A stretch of 64,000 bases of DNA from Brachycybe producta. Taxonomy: Eukaryota > Arthropoda > Diplopoda > Playtdesmida > Andrognathidae. Position 1 is the first letter of the stretch. Each line of letters begins with the position of its first letter. Positions 46,486 through 58,400 of this stretch are shown piece after piece. The position numbers were made by a program, and so were the translations under genes. The notes beneath the pieces were generated by a model. That model saw only the letters and a program-made list of their open reading frames with translations, was not told the origin of the DNA and ran no database searches. The stretch is from contig JAUPFP010000021.1 of assembly GCA_036925085.1 (NCBI GenBank), positions 3,684,027-3,748,026 on the forward strand, read 5' to 3'.

Positions 46486-49400
46486 ATGAATGGAGAAATT
46501 CCTAGCGTGCCCATCACTACCTTGGCTGGGATCGCCAGTCTCACAGATCGTAAGTTAACCTTCTCTTTCTCTTTTTATATATAATTATATTACGAGCGTT
46601 CTTATTGGTCGTTATCTTTTTTTTGTGATTAAACTTGACAATCAATCAAAAATGTTTTTTAAAAGAATTAACTCCGCCGACGCACGTGGAGAAAATTCTA
46701 CTTGTGCGTGTTGGGGTGGGGTGGGGGTGGGGGTGTTTGTTGTTGGTGATGATGACGTCATCCGGTTGATTGATTGACGTTAAAAACAAAGAAGGGAACA
46801 TTTGTTTGTTTCTTCTTCTTCTTCTCTTCATAATGTCAACTTGTTGAATAAAAATGTGCAGTGAATGAGGGAGGGAGGGAGGGAGTAGGGACGAGTGTCA
46901 CCAGGGTTCTCAACGAGTGGCTCGCGTGCTAGTTCTGATTTCGTAATTAGTAAGGTTACAATAAGTAGGGCACTTCATTGATTTAAATCATTTGATTTTT
47001 AGAATTTAAGAAAAATTGAGAGTTGATCATTTGTTAATGCCTCGTTTTCACGATGATAGTTGTCACGATAGTTGCTGTCATGAGAGCAGCAACTATCGCG
47101 AGAACTATCAGCGTGAAGACCACATGATAGTCAACTATCGCACTGTTGCGATAGCACTATCTCGTTTGACTAGATAGTTTATAGTACTGTCGCGATAGTA
47201 ATAGTTGTTGAGTGACCGCTTGTAGGGAAATATCCACTTTGTAGGGAAATTTGGCTTCCGTAGGGAGAGAGAGGCAACACTGTTGTTAACTCTAGTGAAA
47301 TAGACGTCACACTGTCAATATGACAGACAACTATCACGTTAATTCAAGACATGTAGACGGTTGCTATCGTGAGAGAGTGAACTATCGCAACTTTCATGAC
47401 AGCTACTCTCGTGAAAGAAGAATGCGCTCTTGGCCAACAAAAAATCCCTTAAAAAATTTGCAATAATTATAATTTTTATAGTAAATTTCGATACAAAATT
47501 TTGCAATAAAATGAAAATTTGTGCTTTAAATTTTTTTGTGATCAACTGTGAAAATTCGTTAAGTTCTTTAATGAAGTTTTCTTTGTTACCCAGTGCACCC
47601 CCCCCCCCCCCCCCCCCTCCCCCTTTACTTTGACGTTTGTGTTTTGAGTGAAATTTGACACACAATATTTCTTTTATCAATTTTTTTCTCCAAGTTTAAT
47701 GCCAAACTTCATAAAATAATTAAAAAACGTAGTAGGAATCCCGTTTTTTTTTATTACTAATTTTTTTAGTAAGAATCCAGTCTTTTCGATATTTTTTTTT
47801 CTGAAAATGGAAAATCCTAGTTTATTAAATTGCAGTTTTTTAATTTTTAAATGCAATTTTTTTTGTTAAAATTTTGAGACTTTCTCTGGTTGTTTGTTAT
47901 TCATTACTTAAGTAGTTAATAGTAATATATATAATTTGGTAATTATAAAGTTAAGAAACAATTAAATGGCACGTTTTTTAAAGCTTTTTTTTAATTGTTT
48001 CCTCTTGATTGTGTTTTGTGCACGTCAGATGTGCTAATCTATATTTTAAATTTTTAATGTAAATTGTAAAATACTTGCCTTTTTTTTTCTAAATCGTGAT
48101 TTAAATAAAAATAAGATTTTTTGATTTTCAAAAAAAAAATTGATTTGTTTTCTTAACTTGGTGGTTATGTCCTGTTTTTTTTTATTAAGGTCAGACTTTG
48201 AGGTTAAGGGTACATTTTGACAGGCATTTAGAAATCGGGACGAACAGTAGTTGGCTCCGCCTTATTTATGACGACCGGCAACTTCTAATTGGTTTGTTGT
48301 GTGGTTCGACGTTAAAAAGGGCGAAGAGCATGTCACGTCAGATTACATAACCAACCAATTAGAAGTTGCCGGTCGTCATAAATAAGGCGGAGCCAACTAC
48401 TGTTCGTCCCGATTTCTAAATGCCTGATAAATTTTGTCCTAATGGAAACAAGACTACTTGGTTCATTCCTGAGAATGTGTAGAAGGAGGGGACGGTGCGG
48501 TTCTAGAAAATTTCGTCATCGAAACCATTTCGCATTTCTCTTTAAATAAAGCTGATTTTCGAACTCATGATTATTTCTGTCTTTCAGAAGAACAAAAGAG
48601 AAACTAGAAAGCGGTTTAGAAACTAGAAGGGTAGTTTCAGTCACTTCAAGGTCCCTCAATGTTGATATCTTTCAAAATAAACCATTTTATGTGAGTTTGA
48701 AAATGATTCAACTTTAAGCAGATTATAGTTTTTAATTTTTGTCTATTAAAAAAAAAGTTTATTTTGAAAGATTAATCAACATGAAAAAAAACTTACTAAG
48801 TGACTGAGAGCTCTATTCTTCTAGTTTCTGCTAATTTATACTCTTCTGAAAGACAAAAATAATCAAAAAAAAAGGTTGAAAATCAGCTGTTCTCATCAAT
48901 CTTAAGCAATATTTTTTTGAGTTCAGCCGATAGTTTTCTCTTACTTTTTGGAAACAGAGAAGTTGATTAAAAATCAACCTGTGTGATGTTTACATTTTGC
49001 TCCAAGTTTCTTTCGGGTCTTTAAAATATCAGTTGTACGGAAGGAACCGTATATCCCGAACGAACTTCCAAATCAACTCCCAGACGATTACCGGAAAAAA
49101 TGCCCGTGACGAGGAGAGAGAGAGAGAGAGAGAGAGCGCGAGCGCTAAAAAATAACGTTGCTTGTGCTAAACCAACAACAACGTGCGAACACGCTTTTTG
49201 AGCGTTTTTTCTCTCTCTCTCATTGTAAGTTCTCGTGTCTCGGCCGTTTTCGTGGCCTTTTAACTTGGAATCGGCTTTTTTTTTTCATTCGACAAATCCT
49301 GTCTCTCTCTTTTTTGGGGGTTTCCATGGTGATGTGTAAACCATTGATCCGTTTTCTGTGACGGTGTCTCTCACGGTCTCTCATTTCTAGTAGTTACTCT

Positions 49401-52400
49401 CTCACTGGTTTTTATGTATTGATTATTTTTAAACTTAAAAAGCGGTGAAAAAGGGATACGAGAGAACATGCGGAAGCCGCCGCCGCCGCCGTTTTGGAAT
49501 CAACGTTTTCTTACCGAGTTGTCTGACTCTCATAGTCTCTTCTCTGTATAGGACAAAACTTCGCGAAAACTTTTTAAATACAGTCGAAAAATCGGGGTCA
49601 GGATAAAAAGATGAACGGTATGAACATTGGGGTAACTCTAAAACCCGACACAGACTGCATATAGAATAAGATGAACACTATATCATGGATGAACAGAGAG
49701 AAATAAAAGGATGAACATTCTTTAAAGGAATGAACATGGTTTTAGGGTGACTGAACATGGTTTTAGAGGGGATGAAGATATGGTTTTAGTTTCGGTTAGG
49801 TTAGGTAACCTAACTGAACCTAACCTAACCCCATAAAACCATGTTCATCGATCTTAAAACCATGTTCCCCATCCCTTTAAAGTATGTTCATCCTTGTATT
49901 CCTCTCTGTTCATTCCTTTAAAATGTGTGTTCATTCCTTTAAAATATAGTGTTCATCTAATTCTATATACATTCTGTGTCGGGTTTTAGAGTTACCCCAA
50001 TGTTCATTCCGTTCATTCGTTCATCTTTTTATCCTGACCTGAAAAATCGTTTAACACGAAAAATCAGTTAACAAAATCTCTCGTGTATATGGGAGCTTCC
50101 TCCATATATTTTAATTCGTTTTGAGACTATAAACGAATAACATGAAAATATACCGGAATTAGTTGGTTTCATGAATAAAAAATCGGTTTTTTTACATGAA
50201 AAAAAAATCTCGTTTTGCTAAATTCGCTTGAGATGTGTAAAATACGGAGCCCTGTAAAGGACATGCAAGATTTTTTTTTTTTAAATCTCGACATTTTGAA
50301 TTTTTTCAGAATATCGACATTTCGACTTTTAAAATCTCTTATTCGGCCATGTTAATTATGCCATGTTGTGCGCACCATACTCTAATAATTAAATTTATTG
50401 CTGCTACAAGAGGGCGCTTGCAATAATTTCATTATTAGAGTATGGTGCGTGCAACGTAATTAACATGGCCGAATAAGAGATTTTAAAAGTCGAAATGTCG
50501 ATATTCTAAAAAAAAAAAAAAATCTCGCATGTCCTTTACAGGGCTCAGTAGTAAAAACTTCTTTCTAACACGAAAAATTTGAAAAAATACTAAAAAATTA
50601 AATTGTGTAGACATATAGCCAATATGGAGTAAGTTTTAAATATTGAAAGAAAAGAAAAATGAAATTAATTCGTTTAACACCAAAAAATATATACCGGTTC
50701 CTCCTTCAATTTTGTGTTATCCGCTGTATGAGTTTCTCGTCAGAGAAGAGAAATTAATTATAAGTATTGGTTCCATTCTTTTTAGTTCGGTTTTTGAAGA
50801 AAGTCTCTTGGAGAAGAGGAGGAGGAGGAGGAACACAGGCAGTTAGAAATCGGGATGAACAGACGTTGGCTCCGCCCTTTTTATGACGACTGGCAACTTC
50901 TAATTGGTTTGTTGTGTGGTTCGAAACGTTGAAAAGGGCGGAGAGCATGTGACGTCAGACTACATAACCAACCAATTTGAAGTTGCCGGTCGTCATAACA
51001 AGGGCGGAGCCAACGTCTGTTCATCCGGATTTCTAAATGCCTGTGAGGAGGAGGAGGAGGAGGAACCCCCTTCATCACAAAATTAATTTCTATTTATTTC
51101 TGGTTGCTTTTTTTTTTTTTGGTGGGGAAGTTAAATATTGTATTTTGTAATAATAATGTTTGTTCAAACGTTGAAAAAATGAAACAGGTGGCTGGCTGGC
51201 TCTTTTCTTGGCTTACCATTCGTTGAATTGCTTTCAGTTGCCAATTTTTTTTTCTCTCCCGTCGTTGCCTTCAAATAAGTTTATGACAAATTATTGTGTG
51301 GTAGAAGTGCTGAGCAAATTATTATTGAAACTTTTAAAAGTTTTCACGTCGAAAAAAAAAAGTGTTAAGATATGGTCAATTTTGAGCGTAGAAATATTAA
51401 GACATTTGTTCAAATAGTAATTACTTTTTGCAATTGATTAGAAAATGAGAAATTAAACGCCTAAGGAAACAACAGACGCCGGAAACCAAAGGATATATTA
51501 TGCATGCTGCATTTGGACTATGAAGTTCCTCTGCCACAGGCCAATTGAGCTGCTTGCAGAGTATTGATTCAGATTCTGATATGATGTACAAGCCAGAATT
51601 GTTGGACAATCTTTATCAAACTCTCGCGTCAAAAACTCGCGTTTTTAAAATTAATTTCTTAAAGGTGGTTTATTGAACAGCTGATTTTCGAATTTGGATT
51701 AACGCTGGTTTTTCAAAAGGAGCAAAATGGAGAGAAACTAGAAAGTGATTTAGAAACTAGAAGGGTAACGCAACCACTTAATGGTATTTTCTTGTGAATC
51801 TTTCAATGTAAGCTTTTTAAATGAAAAGCTTTTTTATGAAGAAAAATTAATATCATCTGCTTAAGATGATATTAATTTTTCTTCATAAAAAAGTTTATTT
51901 TGAAAGATATGCGCGCGCGGCTACCCGTTCTAGTTTCTTCATTTTCCACCTGAAAGATAGAATAAAAACAGTGTTCAAGGGCGTTTTATGCACTTTAAAA
52001 CCACCTTAAATAAAAAAACAACAACTAAAAGTGGTTTAGAAACTAGAAGACGGTGGTAATCTGACTTTTTGACAAATGAATATTTTAACAAAATATTAAT
52101 TTAAGAGTCTGTGTTAATTTATGTGGTTCACAGAGCTCAAATCTGGCTTCTCAAAAATCCACTATGAAATTGCACATGTGTTGCTGTGCTTTGAACACAC
52201 GTAGCTCATATAGCTTTAATTTTTGGAAGCTGAAATCGCGCATGAAAATGGGTCAGGATAAAAAGATGAACGGGATGAACATTGGGGTTAACTCTAAAAC
52301 CCGACACAGAATGCATATAGAATAAGATGAACACACATTTTAAAGGGATGAACAGAGAGAAATAAAAGGATGAACATACTTTAAACGGATGAACATGGGT

Positions 52401-55400
52401 TTTAGGGAGGATGAACATGGGTTTTAGGGAGGATGAACATGGTTTTAGGGGGGATGAACATGGTTTTAGTTTAGGTTCGGTTGCCTAACCTAAACTAAAG
52501 CCATGTTCATCCCCCTAAAAACCATGTTCATCCCTTTAAAGAATGTTCATCCTTTTATTTCTCTGTTCATCCCTTTAAAATGTGTGTTCATCCATAATAG
52601 TGTTCATCCATAATAGTGTTCATCCATAATAGTGTTCATCTTATTCTATATGCATTCTGTGTCGGGTTTTAGAGTTACCCCAATGTTCATCCCGTTTATT
52701 CGTTCATCTTTTTATCCTGACCCTATGAAAATACCACCTTTATTATGGTTCTTGTTCTCATCCTTACATTCTTAAAAAAAAAAAGACTTGGAAAAATGTC
52801 ATTGACCCCCAAACTCATTCATTTCGTTCAACGCATTTTTTTTTTTCTAACAGAGGGAGAGAGAGAAAGAAAGTTGTTTTTTTCCTACAAAACGAGCAAC
52901 ATCATACATAATTGACAGTTCTAGTTTAAATTTACAGTAGTTAGTTGTCAGTAGTTTCTTCATGACTGTGACCTTGTTATAAATAAAAATGAGAAAAAGT
53001 TGTTTTCTCTTTTTACCTGGCTACAAATTAATAATTTCAAAGACAAAAAAAAAAAAAAAAAAGACGTCACTTTCTTCTCTCTTTGCGTTTTCAGTGTATT
53101 TTGTTTTGCTGACTTTGTATACATGTGTTTTATTAATGAATTAACTTTTGTGTTGTTGTTTTTTTCTTCTTTCTACTTTTTCAAGTTCTTCCTGAGCTTC
53201 CACTTCCGTCACCTTTACCCTCTTCCGCCAGCAACAAGAGCCTTCTCTTTCATCCTCGTGTGGCCGAAGAGGCTAGGCGTCTTCTCAATCTACGAGATGA
53301 ACCACTGGCGAACCAGTTGGTTCAGGCGCTTTCTCAGACCAGTACAGAACACATGTAAGTATAAAAAAAAAATTAAAAAAGCCATCCAATTCGTTGTTTT
53401 AATAATAATTATTAATTAATGAGGGCCACACACAAAAAAAGGTTTTATATAAATATGCAATATTATGCAAATTAATTTTTTTTTTTTTTGGAAAATTGTT
53501 TGTTTTATGCGACTAGAAAAATAAATAGTGAAAAATATAAAATATGTTAAGTAAAATTGTTCGTTTTATGCTAAAACAATAAGAGAAAAATTGAAATAAT
53601 TTTAAAATTTAAATGATTTTATTTAAAGAATTAAAAGAAATTATGCAAATTTTGAAATATTATGCAATTTATGCATTTTATTCATTTATTTCTGAATAAA
53701 CTTGATTATTATTGCTCATAAATGACGTCATAATGTACCGAAAAGGGATTGGAACCGTCATTATGCCAACGTTTGGCCATAATTAGAAAAAAAAGGTTGT
53801 TTAATTGGTTTTTTTGTTTCTCCAATGAAAAAAGTGAGTTGAAAGATCACTATGTGGGAACCGATTCCTTGGAGGGAGAACTTCCGGAACTATTGAAAGC
53901 TATTCAACAATTGAATCCACATACTTTGAAAGGTGTCCATATTCAAAGTCAGTATAATTATTTTTTTTTTTCATTAAATTCGGATCTTGCGTTGCGTTTG
54001 TTGTATTTGAGACCAATATGTGTGTGGGTTCTTTTTAAAGGTTTCGCTCAGCGAGGTGTGCCACAAATGGCTCCAACGACGGCCACTTCGGCCGTGACGT
54101 ATCATTCTCACGTCAACTATGGCCAACATTCTCCGTATCCTTCACCTCATTTGTCTCCGTACACTTCGCAATTGAGTCCGGCTCATTACACGCCTCAGGA
54201 CAGTCCATCGAGATACCAATCGCATGGAAGTCCTGGTATGAAACCCAACTTTTGTCTTTCAATTCCTCTTTTATGATGATTTATTAAGTAACCAATGATG
54301 AAAGAGAACAATGGGAATAGAACTTTCGTCGGTCTATGTTTTAGAAGCGATATTAAGAAGAAAATTTAGCGTGTTTTACAAACTAGAAGAGTAAAAACGC
54401 TCTTATACCTCTGGTTATTATCTGTCATTCAGAAGCAAAATTAAGATAAACTTTGAAAGTGTTTTAGATACTAGAAGGGTAGCTCAATCACTTAAGCGGT
54501 ATTTTCTTGATGATAAATTTTAAAAGAAGCTTCTTTTTTTTTAGAACAATTTTAAAATGATTCAACAATGTGCTGACGATATTTTTTTAGAAAAAGTTTA
54601 TTTTGAATTATATCAACATGAAAAATACTGTGACATTATTGAGCTATTCCTATGTAGTTTTTTATTCTTGAAAGTGCTTTAAAAACTAGAATGGTAGCTC
54701 TATCAATTAAGGTGTATTTTCTTGTTGTGATATCTTTTAAAATAAGGTTTTTGTGTCTTTTTAAATTTTTTTCAACGTGTTTAGTTAAATATTTTTTAAA
54801 ATTTTGTCTGTAAAAAGTTTATTTTGAACTATACCAACATGAAAGTACTAAGAATGGATTCAGGCGCCCATTCTAGTTTCTAAAACACTTAAAATGTTTG
54901 AAATTTTGTTCCCGAAACACAGAATAAGTAAAATTTCGTGGTCGTTTACACTTCCGATGTTAGCTGTAGTAACTGTCATAAACGATAGATAATAATAATT
55001 TAAACTTTTGTATGGCTTTGGTTTTTTTTTTTCATTTCTAGTGGACATCAAGCCGAGGATAATGCCACAGGTTAATGGAAGTATGCCGATCCCAAACGTC
55101 ATTCCGAAACAGGAACCGTTATCTCCGACTCCGGCTGTTGTTAGAGTGAAATCGAGAGGTTAGTTAACGGTTTTTTTTTTTTTGGTTTCTTGTTTTCTTC
55201 ACTCAATTACCGCTTTTGTTTTTTTAGCGAATTCTCCGACTCATTCGATCCCGATTTCGACGGTTTCGTGTCCACCACCACCTCCTCCTCCCCAAATTCC
55301 CGTCGTCTCGTCGTTCTTAGGATCCGATGCTCTCGAACGGAGGCTTCCGACTCCATCACCACAACCTATACAAAGACGGAAACCTTCGCTCGCAGAACCA

Positions 55401-58400
55401 ATCGTCGTTCTCAACAAACTTACCAAAGAGGTAAAAGTTTCGCCGATTCTTCCATAAGTATATTTCCTGTCTTTTGTTCTGTGTCGATCCAATCGGTTAA
55501 TTGCGCGACTAAAAAAGGCAAATCGAAATTGGGGTTTTTATGCAAAAATTTGCACGAAAGTTTTTTTTTTGGTTGATTTATTTTTTCGGCTCTTTAATTT
55601 TTTCTTTCTTCGTCTTGACTTTTTTTTAACAATTAAATTTTTTAAAAATCATTCTTCTTTCGGGAGTCTTTCGTTTACGAAAACGGGTTCGTTTGTTCTT
55701 TCGGTGGTCTTAAGAAGAACACTTTTACACAAAAAGTGTTTCTTGTTATTCTCTGGGGGAATGCCGCATGCCGATGCTTCTTGCAGAGTTTCAAACGGGC
55801 TTTTGAGCATTCTGATGGTGGTCATGCAGCTACGATAAGTGGAATATCTTCCTCAAAATTACTACTCCAGGAGCAGGCCTTAGCTCAGAAGAGTATCCGG
55901 GAATTCAGCCTCAAGACGCCGCCTTCGCATTCCGGTAAGTCAATGTTTCTTTTTTTCTCTTCACGTTCACTTAAGGTGGCTTTATATATAATTGAGAAAA
56001 TTCATGAAAATGTTTTCAGGTTAAACATTATGAAAAAAAAATCAAAGTATTTCAGAAACTAGAATAGTTGGTGATAATGTAAAAGGTTTTGCGTGATTGA
56101 TGATATCTTTCAAAATAAACGTTTTATGATAGTTTAAAAAAATGCGAAAGTAGTTTTTGATAAAATGTCAATGGAAAAAGCTAAAAACGGATGCTTTTCA
56201 AACTACTATAAAATTTTCGTTTCTATGATGAAAACATTGAAAGTATTTTAAAAACTAGAATTGTCGGTAGTAAGGCCAGAAGGTTTTTTTCATCATGAAA
56301 TCTTTCAAAATAAACTTTGATAGTTTGAAAATGGCAAAATATTTTTTTTTCTTGAAATGATAAGAAATAGGAAACAGATCCTTTTCAAACTTCTGTAAAA
56401 CTTTTGTTTTAGAAACTAGAACAGTTACGGATATTGCTAAACTTTTTAGAACAGTTTGGAACTGTTTTTTTATTGATGCACAGAAAACCGGAACATTTTC
56501 AAATTTGCCGAAAAATGTTAATTTTTTAAGATATTGCCACGAAAATTTTTTTTTAGAATAATCTATCATTTTAGTTTTTATAGGAATGTTTCTGAAAATG
56601 TGGCTTGGCACTTACACGTTCAAAACAATATAAAGCCACCTTAAAACGAAACTAAGACGTCGTATTAATTAGGTTCGTTCTTCTGATTTTTTTTTAGCGA
56701 GTGGAGTAATTGCAGGCAACTGCAAGGCAAAAACTCCGCCGCGGAACAGGCGGCAGTCGAGCAGCAGCGATCGAGGCGGTGGAAGGATCGTTAGAGGGGA
56801 CAACTCGATGGAGGATTCCGACAGTTCCGAAGACGAGCCGCTTGCGGGTAAAAGACGGAATAGCAGCAGCAGAGAGCAACAACAAGACGGTGCTGGCAAG
56901 ACGAAGAGTAATTCGTTTAAAAGATTCGTTTTATATACGAATTTTCTAATCGTGTGTGATTTTGTTTTTTTTTCAAAAAAAAAAAAAAAGTTAAAACACC
57001 TGCAAAGAAGCAACGAACGGGAGATGACGGCTTCTTTGGATCTACTAACTTATTTGACCTTCAGGTGGCTTCTTCTGTGTCTAGTTTATCAGATCGTGTG
57101 AAGAGGCGTAAACGTGGTGGCAACACGAATACGTCGTACGTCGAATCTCCGGATAATACCGATGCGGATGCAGACAAACCGCCTACGCCTGAGTCTGGTT
57201 TGCAACATGACGGTTTTTATAACTGAAGAAGTGACTTCTTTTCCTGTTGTTAAAATTTGGAATTTTTTTGGTTTTGAATTCAGATTGTAGTTTAATGTCG
57301 ACACCGTCCGCCTCCCAGAATCAAAGGCGGAAGTTCAAGAACGATAAAGTGAGGAAAAAAATGGTTCTCGAAGACTCTAATCTCACTCCAGAAGGTAAAA
57401 ATGTTGAATTTTTTTTTAAAAAAAAAATGACTTGAAAAAGCAAACTTAAAATAAACTTGAAAGGTAGAAAAAAGTTAGATACTAGAAGGGTAGCTCCACT
57501 GCTTAAATGTATTTTTTATGTCATTTGAAAACCACTCGACTTTTAATTAGACGATATTTTTTTTTACTTTATGTTTATAAAATGTTTTATTTTGACGTTG
57601 TGCGTTTCATATCAAGTATAAATCAAGTAAAAAATGTATTTGCTTCAAGTGAAAGAATTTTGATTATGTCGTTGTAGAACTCATGGAAACTAACACGTAC
57701 AAAAGGTTCACAAGTACTCTGGATATGATCTTTGACAATTCCGAAGATCTGGATCTTACTACGGAATTGGGTTTGTCGTCGTCATCAGATAAATGTTCAC
57801 TTAGATTTCTGACTGTTTTTCGTAACTTTTAGACGAAGACGCCGAAGTTCCTCCCGAAGCTCTCATTCCCAAATATCAACTGGCCGAGCTCTGTTCGGAA
57901 GCTGCTAAACTAAAGGCTCTGGGAGCGATGGAACAGATTCCCGTTGAAAGACTAGTCAGGCTGCTATCCATACTCGAACGAAATATTCGAGACGGTGCAA
58001 AGTTATTACCTATTCAAAATCCTGTGAGTTTAGAAAATTAAATAATTATTATAGTTGTGTTTTGAGACGTGAAACTGAAGCAGGGACTTGTTGCTTGTGT
58101 TTCTCGTTTGAAGGATGAACACGACGAAGACGAAGGCAAACTTTGGTTGGAATTGACGATGGAGCGAGTGACTCGTAGCGTCGACGCGTCATTGACGGCT
58201 GTCTACATCATGACGTCTCGTAACATGCCCAAGCAGGTTTATCTGGACGATATCATTGAACGTGTTATCAATTTCTCGAAGTACCAGATGCAGAACACCA
58301 TTTTTCCAGTGTTTGATCCGGTTTACAGGGTGGACAACAAGAATAAAGGTTTATATTTTAGATAAACATTCTAACCAGTGTTTTTGGGGAAAAAAATACT

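Larger units (their letters stand above)
46550..53185. other. NIPBL intron 1 (6.6 kb), repeat-filled
   Basis: Between the start-codon exon and the next coding exon. It contains hairpins at 47043-47420, 49597-50038, 50247-50546 and 52251-52722, CAGGC elements at 48220-48426 and 50834-51045, two main-family copies, a run of about 22 C at 47598, a GA run at 49117 and GGA microsatellites. No exon was seen. Confidence 0.7.

Noticed and set aside
46132..46489. Proline/serine-rich open frames ahead of the NIPBL start
   Set aside because: Encoded by a CT-rich low-complexity tract; two frames are equally open and neither resembles a known protein. More likely 5' UTR.
47339..47680. Minus-strand frame with a poly-Gly run
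   Set aside because: The Gly run is the translation of a C homopolymer; no homology.
49796..49835. TTAGG-like repeats as a possible internal telomere
   Set aside because: Only a few inverted units at the centre of a hairpin element; too short for a telomere tract.
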